From NCBI RefSeq assembly GCF_026151205.1, contig NC_087075.1:15329628-15393627 (forward strand): 64,000 bases of DNA. The letters run 5' to 3'. Every line of letters begins with the position of its first letter. Position 1 is the stretch's first letter. Under the pieces are notes generated by a model. The model did not search any database. It was not told the DNA's origin and saw nothing but the letters and a program-made list of their open reading frames with translations. Source of the DNA: Bolinopsis microptera (taxonomy: Eukaryota > Ctenophora > Tentaculata > Lobata > Bolinopsidae). The position numbers were made by a program, and so were the translations under genes. Positions 11,400-23,123 of this stretch are shown piece by piece.

Positions 11400-12000
11400 T
11401 GGGCTAGAGGTGAGAGTTATATTTAGATTCAGTTTAATCTATGAAATGAAAGTCATATTTAATGGTTTTTGTTCAATTAACACGCGCATTTTTCTTTGTG
11501 ATGGAATAATCTTTGAACTCAAATGGTTTAGAGTTTAAAGTGAACGCTTATAAAGTGGCTGAAGTATGATTCATAGTCCATACCACTTATAATAAGAAAG
11601 TCGGTTGATTGAAACACTGAAACAGAGAGCATAGCTAATAAAACTAAAAACAGGTTTTAGAATAAATTATAAATTTTCCTTCAGAAAAACAATATCCGAA
11701 ATCTATTTAATTTTAACAATCCACGAAACATATTATGCTTAAATTCTTGGAATAACCGCAATAAATCTCTACAATACAATTACTAAACTCTAATCTTCAA
11801 TACTACTTGAAAAACATCACTCAATCTTAATAAATTACTAAATCACACTTTGATTACTAACAAATTTTAGACTTATGGAATTCGACGCCTCCAGAACAAT
11901 CAAGAACAATCAAGAAAAACAGAGGTGATATGAACTAAGTAGAATGATTATAAAATCTAAGACTAAACAATCATCGAACCTCAAATTAACAACTCTAAAC
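11400..12000. other. no gene seen between the possible exon and the 8-bp repeat
   Basis: AT-rich sequence without convincing open frames or splice-site pairs. It is either the distal downstream region of ACAT1 or the upstream part of a minus-strand gene to the left. Confidence 0.5.
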
Positions 12001-12008
12001 CCAGATTA

Positions 12009-12131
12009 GAAACCTAAACTACTAAACTACTAAACTACTAAACTACTAAACTACTAAACTACTAAACTACTAAACTACTAAACTACTAAACTACTAAACT
12101 ACTAAACTACTAAACTACTAAACTACTAAAC
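12009..12131. repeat. 8-bp microsatellite (AAACTACT)n
   Basis: About fifteen perfect copies of an 8-bp unit downstream of the ACAT1 stop codon. Confidence 0.95.
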
Positions 12132-12634
12132 ACACAGCAAATAAAAGATATGAAAATCTACCCCTGCTTATAAAGTCCGATTAAGAAAATGTAGTACTAA
12201 GAATACCAGGTATATAGCATAGTTGTACTACTGTGCGACTTAACGCTGTCATATAATGTTTGCTATCAACACGATGTTATATTGAAGGTTCTTTTATATA
12301 AGGCGTATAAACGCCGTAGAAAATATGTGGAAAAAAGTTTGAAAACTTGGAGAGACTAACGACAAATGGAGCATGAACATAATTTAGCACGGACGGCGGG
12401 ACAGGACCAGGGACGCAGACCCCCCAAAACCTTAAGTCAACAAGTCAAACCCTCATCATACTATCTATTATAGAACTAAATTTGCACGTTATTAATATTT
12501 CAACAGGCAATAAAATCCTGCCTACATTCATTAATCTATTAAAAAGGGAAGTTTTGTAAAGAAACCAAATAAAAAGTCACCACTAGTCTCAGCTAATCGA
12601 GAGACTATAAGCAGTCCTAAAACTCTCCTCTCCT

Positions 12635-15600
12635 CTAAAATTTCTCAATGATAACAGCAGACGCGCCTCCTCCGCCATTACAAATACCAGTTAGTCCCTT
12701 GTCTCCTGATTTCATGGTGTGTGCCATCGTGCCTATCAGTCGGGCTCCTGGGAAATAATATTTTACAAGGATTGCAAAGATTACATGCTAGAAGTTTTCA
12801 AAAAATATAATATTCGTATTATATAATAAAATGCAGTAAAAGGTTCAGTAAAATTCGTCGATTTCATAGTTGATGTGGGGTGGCGAAACTAAATCACCGA
12901 TTCCAATGCTGCTGCTCTTTTACTGATATAAAGAACTGATTTCTTTTATATCAGATTTTCCGACACGATGTTAATTTCATTTAATTATTACTGTTTTAGA
13001 ACGCAATTTTTATTATATAGTAGATACAACTTAAGTTCGACGTGTGTAAAATTGTAGTTTATATTGAAGAATATCTCGTCATACCTGGGCGTTTACATAC
13101 TGCTCAATTACATATTAATATATTATAAAGAATAAAATGTAAGACCTGATAACTTGCCAAAAGGCTCCACTAAATGTGGTTAGAGGAAAAAGGTTTTAAT
13201 TCACCAAAAGCGTCGGTCGCCCAACAACAATTCAACAATTGACGATTTCATGTAATATGATTATGTCAATTTTATTTGCAAATGCCCTTTCTTTACACAC
13301 GTTCGTGTGCGGCACATTTCAAATTCAACTAACTCTCCAGTGCTCCTTGTCCTTAGTGCAAGTGAGCCTGAGTAGCTCACTAAAACCAGCTAACATGTCA
13401 AACATCTCACTTTTAAAGATCAGTTCCCTGTTTGTAATTGCCAATCAATAAATAAATATCAAAGGAAGGGTTATTTAGTTATTTACCTGAAGCTCCAATA
13501 GGATGACCAAGGGAAATAGCTCCTCCGTTAGGGTTGTATATCTCCGAAGGAATGTTCAACATCTGATATGAAATGAAATAATGTGCTTGTATAGTGTAAT
13601 GTATAATGTATAGTATATTGTGCTTGTATAGTGTATACCGCCCATATGGTTAGCAACTGACACAAGTTTCAGGTACTAACCATGTCAGAGCGGTTCCTAA
13701 AGGTGAGGTAAAATTCTACAGAATAAAATAATAAAGTCGGCTCATTTCTACAAAGTCAAGTTTCTGTATTATAATCCAAGTACTTGTACAACTAACAAAT
13801 GTGTCACTGTGTAGACTATTTAAAAAGCTAACTTAGACGGGAGATCTTACAACTGAACCATGAAATGGCTATCTAATCATCACCAACAACCAATCATTAT
13901 CAAACTTTACAAAAATCTGAAGTAGTTAACGATACAATAAACATCCAAAACATCTTATAAGTCTATAAAGAAGATCGGTAAAACATACCAAATGGCAATA
14001 ACTTAAATACTAAAAACATTAAACGTGTTTATACAACAACCAATTAGCTCACTAACACACCTGCTGGCAAGCTACAGCAACCACAGCAAAAGCCTCATTA
14101 ACCTCCACTCTCTGGAGATCCTCTACACTAATACCCAGGTTCTCTAAACACAGCTCCATAGCACGCACTGGGGCGATGGGGAACTTTATGGGGGGTCCTG
14201 CACTGTCCGCCATTGCTGGGGGTTAATTATTATTAATTAGTTAATTATTATTAATTAACAATTAACTAATCAGTTAATTGTTATTAATTAACAATTAACC
14301 AATTACAAATATCTGACTTTAAGACAGTCTCAAAATATAATTGTATGATTCATCTTTAAAAACAACAAAATCATCCGATCTTAAGCAGGAATACAACTTT
14401 AAAAAGTTCGGTTTACCGAACTTTTTTAAAATCATTTTTTGGATAGATTTTTTATATAAAAAGAAGAGAAACCCGGACTTGTACTGACTGAGTATCTTAG
14501 CTAGAGGTTCCACCCCCAGTTTGTCCGCCATATCACGTGACATAAGTACACACGCAGCAGCCCCATCTGATAGTTTACTGCTGTTAGCTGCTGTAATAGT
14601 GCCTGCTTTGTCAAACACTGTCCTAAGTGTCGGGATCTTATCAAACTTTACCTGGGGGTTTTAGGGTTGGAGATACGTCCAGTATAAACTAAATAATATA
14701 GTATTAAGTGTGGCAAGTCTTCCTTAGCAGCAAGTCTTCTCTCAATGTGACAATGAGCGGCCATATTGAAGGTCACATGTGAAGGTCACATGTGACTCTT
14801 CACCTCTCGAACTCACATTAGCATACTCGGTGTCATCGGTGACAGTAAGGTCAGGGTTCTTCCTGTTGGGGGTAGGGACTGACACTATTTCTGCTCTTAG
14901 TACTCCACTCTGAGGGTTATATTTAATAAGTCACAGAGTTGTAATTAACTAATTAATTAATTATTCATACTTAGACTGGTATAACTACTAACTAGGCTGT
15001 ATTCTTGAGTGGCATTGTTCGAACTGCAATGGAAATATCCAGCCAAATATCCATCCATCAAAACCTTGACGGTGATAGAATATTTCCTTGTTTTTAACTT
15101 ACCTGATAGAATATTCCCTTGTTTTTAACTTACCTGATAAAATATTTCCTTGTGTTTACCTGATAGAATATTCCTTTGTTTTTACCTGATAGAATATTCC
15201 CTTGTGTTTACCTGATAGAATATTCCCTTGTGTTTACCTGATAAGATATTTCCTTGTGTTTACCTGATAAAATATTCCCTTGTGTTTACCTGATAGAATA
15301 TTTCCTTGTTTTTACCTGATAGAATATTCCCTTGTGTTTACCTGATAGAATATTCCCTTGTGTTTACCTGATAAGATATTTCCTTGTGTTTACCTGATAA
15401 AATATTCCCTTGTGTTTACCTGATAGAATATTTCCTTGTTTTTACCTGATAGAATATTCCCTTGTGTTTACCTGATAAGATATTTCCTTGTGTTTACCTG
15501 ATAAAATATTTCCTTGTGTTTACCTGATAAGCAGCTGCAGCAGTGTTGTAACTCCTCACAGTATACTCGTCCTGTGTGTCACGTGATATGGACATGGTAC

Positions 15601-18600
15601 TTGCTGTGTCCTCTCCGCAGTGTCCCATGTGTAGTCCGGGTGTGTACGCGTCCGTCAGTCCGTCGTGTAGTATACCGTCCTGGGTAGAGGGAATTAGAAT
15701 TAGCACAGCTATAATACATGTAGTAAATAGTTTAAAGACGCTTCAATCTGCTGGACATTCAAATCTGTCTTTAGTTCGGATAATCCGTTATCTTTACTTA
15801 GTCTTGCTATCTTCACTTACTTGGGCATAATCTGAAGTTTATAAATATTCTACAGCTTACACTCTTGTCTCCTACTACTCTTGTATATAAATTGTTTACA
15901 CTCTTGTATACCAATTTCTCCTACTAAACTAAGGTAAATCAATGGGTATGAGTCATAACTCAAAAGTAGAAAGTTCCTTACTACATCTCACATTTAGAAA
16001 TACCTGGAGAATAGGTAATCAAACACTACGTCATGTTAGAAGGTGAGAACATCAGTATGATTAACTAACTCATTGCGGTGGAGAATGCTGTCTATATAAT
16101 ATTTTATATCACAAATTATCATTGTAGTACGATCTCTAGATTAGATCTTTAGACTAGTTCATGTACTCAGAAGAATACTGACGAGGGTTATTATTAAGTG
16201 CATCTTGTTGGTATAATGGTATATAATATATACAATATATTATAATAGGTTTTCGTTTTTGAGCCTAAGTTTGACACGTGAATTTCACTTGTAAGCACAT
16301 CGCGTGCCAACCAACAAGCTGAATCACGTACAATGTACATTAACAAGCTAAATCACCTATGTTTGTCTACTACCAACAAATTCACGTGACTACCATTACT
16401 CATACATGTTAGTTGTGTAGTTGTTTACTGTACATGTAAACAATGTGTATCATGTTATGCTGCTCAAATATATAGAGATGAGGTAATAGTTCTGTTTATT
16501 GGTCGGTTTGTGCAGACATGCAGACATTGCTAATTAGTTAGGGCAAGAGTTGATTTTTCTGTGAACAAATTCGTAACAAAGGTTTGTCTACAGGAATGTG
16601 TTGTCCATAGTCCCAGGAACCACCAAAAAAAACCGTCCAGCTGAAACTTTTGGGCAAAAATTTTTATAGTCATTTTTCTCCAGGAACCCATATGCCCCAC
16701 CCCTAATATTGGTTATTCGGCTCCCGAAGGTTTTGAGATCTCCATAGGGGGTGCAAAATGACCGCAATAGCCACATTATGGCAGGCGAATGATAGTTTCA
16801 GAACGATTGGAGCTTTATTTTTCGAAATAAATGGAATTTTTCGAAATTTTTCTCAATTTTATTGAAATTTCGAAAAAAATACACCAAATTATTTTTAACG
16901 CTTATTTCAAATCTTACTCGGGAAATAACTTCAATTAACAAATATCAAGGTTAACTAACAAACAACAGATTATTGACCAACCCCCAGACAGCTATTCGAC
17001 GGTACATACTACTCTGGCTGAATGTCTTAAGTTATCCTACAGTGAGCCGATGATAATCACATTCGATTTGCCATTGTGGATTAAGGCCACCCAAATAGTA
17101 CTGGAAACTGGGATGTCTATTGTGGTCAGGGTTGGGGGCTTCCACACTCTCACGAGTTTTCTAGGCTGCATAGGCTATATAATGGCAGACTCGGGTTTAG
17201 AGGAGCTCATCAAACTCGTGTATCCTGGAGACGTCACGCATATATCGGATGGAGGATCTTACTATAAAGCGTTGAGAGCCCACTTTCTGATCGACGCCGC
17301 TCTTTGTTGTTTCATTATAGAGGAAGAAGTTTACGACGATGAACTAGTAAACTTGGAAGGTTACATCAACAAATGTGTGAACGAAAATCTAGGTGTTAAC
17401 TTTAAGACTAAATCTATTCAGGATCTATCAGAGAAAATAACTCTGCTTCTAAAGAACCTGTTTTCCAACAGTAGAACAGCAGCTCTATGGGTTACTTACC
17501 ACAACATGATAACACTAGTAAAGGACTTCATAAGAGCAAAGAGGTTGCACGACTACACTATGCATTTATCAGCAGTAGCTTTGATGCTGCCCTACTTCTC
17601 TACTTCGCAGCAGCTGGGAGGGGACAGTATGCAAAAGCTTTAAGACTGTATTTGGAGCAGGATGCTATTTTTAAAGTCAAGTTAATATCTTTTTCGACTG
17701 GTCTTATATCACAGCCTGGGAACGATGAGGTGAATCCCGAGGAATGTTTGGCCGTTGGGGCTGTCCTTCAACGTGAGCTAGATGGGTTGACATTCATCGA
17801 TAAGATAAGTATCAAATGTAAAGCAAAGAACTTATGACACAACTAAGAAAGCAGGTTAAAGTGAATAATAAAAGCGTTGCAGTCGATCCGTTGAAGTGTT
17901 TTAACCGTCTAGTCTTGGTTGCTGATAGAGAGACTTCAATAGAGGAATGCCTAACATACGAGTTAACTGTGGTGCCGATGAGCTTATTTGATCAATATCA
18001 GATGATGAGGAAATCTAATAAGGCTGCTCTTGGTATAAAGGGGGGGGGGGGGATCATGTTTTTTGTTCGTTCGGTACCCTATATTTTCAAAACGGACAAA
18101 AAATAGAGCGGACAAAAACGGACAAAAAGTCCTCTCCTCCTCCTTCTCCTCAGTCTTCTTCCTCCTCCTCCTCTTCCTCCCTCTCAGTCCTCCCCCTCAG
18201 TCATCCTCCTCAGCCATCCTCCTCAGTCCTCCTCAGCCCTCCTACTCCTCCTCGGTCCTCCCCCTCCTCCTCAATCGTCCTCAGTCCTCCTCATCTTCCT
18301 CCTCCTCTTCATCCTCCTCCTCTTCCTCCTCAGTCCTCAGTCCTCCTCCTCAGTCCTCTTCCCCATCCTTCTCCTTAGTTCTCCTCCTCCTCAGTCCTCC
18401 TCAGTCCTCCTCCTCAGTCCTCCCCCAGTCCCCCTCCTCCTCCTCCTATTTAGTCCTCCTCCTCCCCAGTTCTCCTCAGTTCTCCTTCTTCTAAGTCGTC
18501 CTCAGTCCTCCTCCTCCTCCTCCTCCCCCTCAGTCCTCCTCCTAGGTCCTCCTCCTTCTCCTTCTCAACCTCCTCCTCCTCCCTTTCAGTCATCCTCCTC

Positions 18601-21600
18601 AGCCATCCTCCTCAGTCGTCTTTAGTCCTCATCCTCCTTCTCAGTCCTCCTCCTCATCCTTCTTCTTAGTCCTCATCCTCCTCAGTCCTCCTCAGTCCTC
18701 CTCCTCCTCCTCCTTCCTGATCCCTCTCCAGAGTCTATTAGGAAACCTTACATGTTGTAACTGTTCTGTCGATGTGGAACAGGCCTGTTTGACTTTCAGA
18801 TGTTCATGTAGGAAATATGGCTTCAATTGTTTGCCAGCTTGTGGACGATGCCATGGTATGAACTGCACAAACATTAGACATGATGAACCTGAAGAACAAG
18901 CGAATTTTGATTAATATTAACTGTGTATTAATAATTGTCATGGTATTTACTGAGAATACACATTTTAGATTAACTGTATTTGTTATTTGTAGATGAGTTT
19001 TTAAATAGATTTGAAATAAGCGTTAAAAATAATTTGGTGTATTTTTTTTCGAAATTTCAATAAAATTGAGAAAAATTGAGAAAAATTCCATTTATTTCGA
19101 AAAATAAAGCTCCAATCGTTCTGAAACTATCATTCGCCTGCCATAATGTGGCCATTGCGGTCATTTTGCACCCCCTATGGAGATCTCAAAACCTTCGGGA
19201 GCCGAATAACCAATATTAGGGGTGGGGCGTATGGGTTCCTGGAGAAAAATGACTATAAAAATTTTTGCCCAAAAGTTTCAGCTGGACGGTTTTTTTTTGT
19301 GGTTCCTGGGACTATGGACAACACATTCCTGTAGACAAACCTTTGTTACGAATTTGTTCACAGATTGACCCATAAACAGCAATTCTTGCCCTAACTAAAT
19401 GTGATCACGTTACATGCCCTTATATGGGTGTAACGTGACATTTCCAGTGTTTACATGACACTTCTAGACTATTTAGTCTTATGGGAACCTTTGCATGGTA
19501 GAGCACAGCAACACAGTGGGCTGTGAGTGGGGGTCATGCTAGCATAGGGTATTTTAGACCATCACACATGCCCCTAACTTTGTTTCTAAGGTAATTTGGG
19601 TACAAAAATACGATTCCAATCATTTACAGGGCCGAAAATGTCTCAGAAAAAATTTTTGGGCCGATTTTAAGCAATCTTGTAGTCCAAAAATAGGAGGCTG
19701 ATCCCAGGAAAAGTTGTTTTTTTAGAGGTTTAATCAATTTTAAAGCTCTTTTATGAACTGTAAACGAAGGAAGCTATCTTAGGAACTCAAATCTTTTTGA
19801 ATTATGAAAAAATATTGATCAGAACAAAAGTTGTGCCCATTTATATGACCAAAATTTTCTGAAACACCAAAATTGTTCCTGTTATTTTCAAAAATTTCGT
19901 TTAAAATCACGATTTTTTGGATTTTTATCAATTTTAACTATAATAATTGTGATATTTTGATTTTTCATCCATATGCATCTGGTCTAGGATGCAAAAAATG
20001 CCACAAACATGGAGAATAACTAAAATATGTCAATTTAATAGCAAAATTGAGCTCATAAATTATCTAAAAATGCAGCAAATTTTACCCAATTTTTGAGTTT
20101 CTTAATTTTGTAAACAGAGGTGCCCAAAAGTTCCCAAAGTGATTCTTATTGCATCTGATAGGGAATTGTCTAAGCTTTCTGATGATACCATGCATTATAC
20201 CGAACTATTGCAAACCAACAACGATTTCTGTCGTTAAATACCCCAAAAATTGCCTAAAATACACGCCATAAAAAAGGCGCGGTCAAAAATCAGGTGAAAA
20301 TGTTAAAGTCACACAGTTTTTTTTAGATGGCTGAGTATTCTTAAGTACTATACTGTATTTCAATTATTAAAAACTGCCTTGATCAGGCATTTTAGCCCAA
20401 AATAATAAATATTAGGCAATTTTTGGCTAAAAAAGGCAAAATTTCTTGACAGTGAAAAATGCTATTTTTTCACGCGACGCCATTTTGGCATCTTGCAAAG
20501 TTTTTAATTACGGTTTTTTGCATGAAATCGGGCTAGCGTTTTACAATAAGGAAAGCTTATTTTCAAAGAAATTTAAGAAAGTCAATTTTAGGCCTATGCT
20601 AGCATGGTAGCCCACTGTGAGCAAGGCTGACCGAGACAAAGCTATTTGTCTATGATACAGAGGGAAGTTTAAACTCTAAAGTTGAACTGCAGGACAGGGA
20701 TATATTGAGGGGTTATCGGACTTAGTTCCGACCTAGTAGTAGTAGTACATTGCCAGTGTTTACGTGACACATTCACACGTACTATTCACCTTTACAACTC
20801 TGTTTCCGTAAACAGGTGCAGTTCTGTTTTCAAACATTGGAACATTAGACATACTCTCCATACCTCCAGCTACCATGATATCCTGAAAATATAACAATTA
20901 TATTATATTTCGTGTATTCCAGCTGTACTAAGATGAATGGGAATTTAGCATAGACTCATCTTCCACCTCAAATGTTTTTAACTTAAAGCAATTTCTTTAT
21001 TCACACGAACAACTGAATAACATAACATCAGCTAATCCAACTTTTAATATACTTTAAAAACGAAACTTTTCCTCAAAAATATTCCCTTGTGTTCAACATA
21101 CCCTAGCTCCACAAGCAATAGATTGAGCTGCCAACATGATACTCTTCATCCCAGAGGCACACACTTTGTTAATAGTAGTACAAGGGGTCGTGTCCAGACA
21201 TCCAGCTCCTGAGAGGTAAGTAAGTAAGTAAGTAAGTCTGTAAGTAAGTATTTTAGTAAGTAAGTCAGTAAGTAAGTCTGTAAGTAAGTTTGTAAGTAAG
21301 TAAGTAAGTAAGTATTTAAGTAAACCTGTAAGTAAATATGTAAGTAAGTAAGTAAGTAAGTCTGTAAGTAAGTATTTTAGTAAGTAAGTCAGTAAGTAAG
21401 TCTGTAAGTAAGTTTGTAAGTAACTAAGTTAGTAAGTATTTAAGTAAACCCGTAAGTAAATATGTAAGTAAGTAAGTAAGTAAGTCTGTAAGTAAGTATG
21501 TGAGTAAGTATGTGAGTAAGTCTGTAAGTTTGTAAGTAAGTCTGTTAGTAAGTCTGTAAGTTAGTAAGTTAGTCTGGTAGTAAGCCTAAAGTAGTGTTCT

Positions 21601-23123
21601 GTATATTGTTCAAAATTGAGGCTCAAATTGGGACACTTAGCACACGACAGAAATGTTAGTAAGATAATGCTGAATAACCGCACTGAGTAAGTGTGATATT
21701 ATGTTGACATAACGAAATTTCAACATAATATCACCAGGAATAAAACATTTCAGGATTTTTTTTAACACAAAAAAAACTATAGAATTTTAACAATTTTAAA
21801 TGTATGAATAACAAAATAAGAGAAGTAGGTACCAAGTGCAGCTTGTCTAGCAGGAGCTTGTCCCATCCCTGCTGAGAGCACATTACCCATGTACACCTCC
21901 TCTATCTGCTCCGGAGTGATCCCGGCACGCTCTACTGCTGAACTTATTGTTATACTTCCTGGGGAGATAAGAGGAGTTAATATTGTACCTGTAGCTGTGT
22001 TTTGATATATCTTTGCTATTGTTTATATATCCAGTAACATCTAAGTATCGAACTAAAGTTTAAAAATGATTCAGATTATTGATAGTTAAACCTACATTAA
22101 TAACAATAATAACACTATTAATATTAATTATAAAATAACGCACCCAGTTTAATAATAACACTATTAATATTAATTATAAAATAACGCACCCAGTTTGGTA
22201 GCAGGAAGGTCTTTAAGTGGGCCCATAAAGCTCCCAAAGGGTGTTCTGGCTGCGCTTACAATAACCACCTCCTGAGATAGCGCATGTTACAAGAGTTACA
22301 CACATAGCGCATGTTTATTTCTTCTTACTAACTTTCTCATTGTTCGGTCTTAGTGAATTATTCAGGTTCAGAGTGAATGAAACTTTAATTATAAAATAAT
22401 CATACGAAAGAAATAGATTTTGATAATTTAATAGTAAAATGTTCAATAGAGTACCTATATATTATTATGAAAGAAATAGATTGTAAAATGTTGAACACAT
22501 GTTGAACACATGTTGAACACATGTTGAACACATGTTGAACACATGTTGAACACATGTTGAACACATGTTGAACACATGTTGAACACGTGTTGAACACATG
22601 TTGAACACATGTTGAACACATGTTGAACACATGTTGAACACATGTTGAACACATGTTGAACACATGTTGAACACATGTTGAACACATGTTGAACACATGT
22701 TGAACACATGTTGAACACATGTTGAACACATGTTGAACACGTGTTGAACACATGTTGAACACATGTTGAACACATGTTGAACACATGTTGAACACATGTT
22801 GAACACATGTTGAACACATGTTGAACACGTGTTGAACACATGTTGAACACATGTTGAACACATGTTGAACACGTGTTGAACACATGTTGAACACATGTTG
22901 AACACATGTTGAACACATGTTGAACACATGTTGAACACATGTTGAACACATGTTGAACACATGTTGAACACATGTTGAACACGTGTTGAACATATGTTGA
23001 ACACATGTTGAACACGTGTTGAACACGTGATGTGGACTCACTGCTCACCCTGAGGCTACTTGAAGACTTAAAGCCTCTTGTACAGATCCTCTTCATGGAA
23101 TGTGGGCCCAGCACGCAACGCAT
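12635..23123 (-). CDS. ACAT1: mitochondrial acetyl-CoA acetyltransferase (acetoacetyl-CoA thiolase), 11 exons
   Basis: Catalyses reversible condensation of two acetyl-CoA to acetoacetyl-CoA, and thiolysis, in ketone-body and isoleucine metabolism in mitochondria. Exons (minus order): 23049-23123, 22190-22271, 21833-21958, 21102-21208, 20790-20882, 15524-15679, 14817-14909, 14489-14651, 14061-14215, 13487-13562, 12635-12747. All have AG/GT borders, and phases agree, giving 412 codons plus stop, close to the usual ~427. Exon 1 starts with ATG and encodes a Met/Arg/Lys/Ser-rich leader without acidic residues, fitting a mitochondrial presequence. Thiolase landmarks are present: [10 protein letters not shown], the nucleophile cysteine in [10 protein letters not shown] (exon 4), [11 protein letters not shown], the NEAF motif (exon 9), [14 protein letters not shown] with the catalytic histidine (exon 10), and CNGGGGASA with the second cysteine (exon 11). 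No frame disruption is seen. The introns are filled by transposons and minisatellites, and two donors (exons 2 and 6) are tandemly duplicated. I am very sure of the family. Confidence 0.96.
13572..13711 (-). mobile_element. 5'-truncated LINE 3' tail in ACAT1 intron 9
   Basis: The segment matches the 3' untranslated tail of the LINE at 56050-57735 (shared CGCCCATATGGTTAGCAACT and neighbouring sequence) in the same minus orientation. It ends in the same TTTCATTTCAT tail. That tail lies only a few bases before the acceptor of exon 10, so the element supplies the pyrimidine-rich part of the splice site. A short AT-rich duplication of a TATAGTGTA motif has expanded inside this copy. Confidence 0.8.
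14401..14426. repeat. short perfect hairpin in ACAT1 intron 8
   Basis: Inverted arms AAAAAGTTCGG and CCGAACTTTT separated by a 4-base loop. It lies beside AT-rich palindromic sequence at 14220-14300 (TTAATTATTATTAATTA types). No function is evident. Confidence 0.7.
15078..15524 (-). repeat. 26-bp minisatellite made of the ACAT1 exon 6 splice donor
   Basis: Sixteen tandem copies lie directly downstream of ACAT1 exon 6, plus the true junction. On the minus strand each unit contains TATCAG-GTAAAC (or GTAAAA), identical to the end of exon 6 and its donor, followed by ACAAGG and an AT-rich spacer. The regular spacing is 26 bp; the two most distal units are slightly longer. The first in-frame stop in the array comes within one unit, so use of any decoy donor would truncate the protein. 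Confidence 0.95.
15680..16538. other. right part of the exon 6 upstream intron; nothing assigned
   Basis: AT-rich intronic sequence of ACAT1 between exon 6 and the 2.85-kb transposon. No exon, RNA gene or clear repeat was recognised. Confidence 0.5.
17050..18910 (+). pseudogene. transposon-encoded protein with cysteine-rich C-terminus, frame-broken
   Basis: A protein of unknown biochemical role carried by the TIR transposon. It starts within [11 protein letters not shown], followed by [21 protein letters not shown] and [20 protein letters not shown]. This pattern recurs in many uncharacterised repeat-associated proteins of marine invertebrates, by my recollection. The frame shifts near 17580-17640, where MLPYF is followed in another frame by [18 protein letters not shown]. 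It shifts or stops again near 17835 before [17 protein letters not shown], ending at a G-run near 18040. After a long pyrimidine tract the last segment (about 18730-18912) encodes a C-terminal domain with [15 protein letters not shown] and CGRCHGMNC motifs, likely zinc-binding. Transposase catalytic acids cannot be assigned. As it stands it is inactivated. Confidence 0.6.
18120..18720. repeat. TCC/CAG-rich pyrimidine tract inside the transposon
   Basis: About 600 bases of almost pure pyrimidine on the plus strand, mostly TCC with scattered CAGTCC. It interrupts the transposon's gene between the main domain and the Cys-rich end. The serine-rich frames across it are artefacts. Confidence 0.9.
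19514..20617. mobile_element. 1.1-kb non-coding element with hAT-like ends (CAGTGGGCT)
   Basis: Inverted ends CAGTGGGCT...ATGCTAGCATAGG at left and the reverse complement at right, with a shorter spacer on the right side. The interior is AT-rich and without frames. CAG-starting tips suit hAT elements, but the 8 bp on either side (CAGCAACA and TGAGCAAG) do not match, so the target duplication is not supported. It lies next to the 2.85-kb transposon in ACAT1 intron 5. Confidence 0.5.
21216..21585. repeat. (GTAA)n-type tetranucleotide repeat beside ACAT1 exon 4
   Basis: Imperfect GTAAGTAAGTAAGT with TCTGTAAG and TTTAAG variants, starting a few bases from the exon 4 acceptor. On the coding strand it reads (ACTT)n, so it supplies the pyrimidine-containing stretch upstream of CCTCTCAG. 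Confidence 0.9.
22099..22195 (-). repeat. 46-bp tandem duplication of the ACAT1 exon 2 donor
   Basis: The end of exon 2 and its donor (minus strand AAACTGG-GTGCGT and the following AT-rich 35 bp) occur twice in tandem, with exon-end equivalents at 22190 (true) and 22144 (copy). Both copies keep the seven exonic bases. Confidence 0.95.
22487..23033. repeat. 12-bp minisatellite in ACAT1 intron 1
   Basis: About 45 copies of GTTGAACACATG, with occasional CACGTG variants, starting close to the exon 1 donor. All frames stay open because 12 is a multiple of three; these are not genes. It makes up most of intron 1. Confidence 0.97.

Larger units (their letters stand above)
16541..19391 (+). mobile_element. 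2.85-kb TIR transposon with TA flanks inside ACAT1 intron 5
   Basis: The termini are inverted repeats beginning GGGCAAGA. The left copy runs inward through ACAAATTCGTAACAAAGG and beyond (about 16541-16910), and the right copy is its reverse complement (about 19020-19391). Both ends abut TA (16539-16540 and 19392-19393), which fits a TA target duplication. The ~350-bp inverted repeats are nearly identical, so the insertion is probably fairly young, apart from a small indel near the tips. Open frames inside the repeats are mirror images of each other and are not genes. The superfamily is not certain. Confidence 0.8.

Noticed and set aside
16588-16776. Small frame repeated almost identically at 19146-19334
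   Set aside because: It is the two arms of the transposon's inverted repeat read in opposite directions, with no coding signal of its own.
18063-18494. Serine/proline-rich protein
   Set aside because: A pyrimidine tract (TCC)n inside the transposon; low-complexity artefact.
21216-21585. Row of perfect GTAAGT donors on the plus strand
   Set aside because: The ACAT1 transcript is on the minus strand, so these are not donors for it; it is a simple tetranucleotide repeat.
22400-23123. Three long overlapping open frames (about 180-220 codons)
   Set aside because: They are translations of the 12-bp repeat in all frames. Only the first 25 codons from 23123 are real (ACAT1 exon 1).
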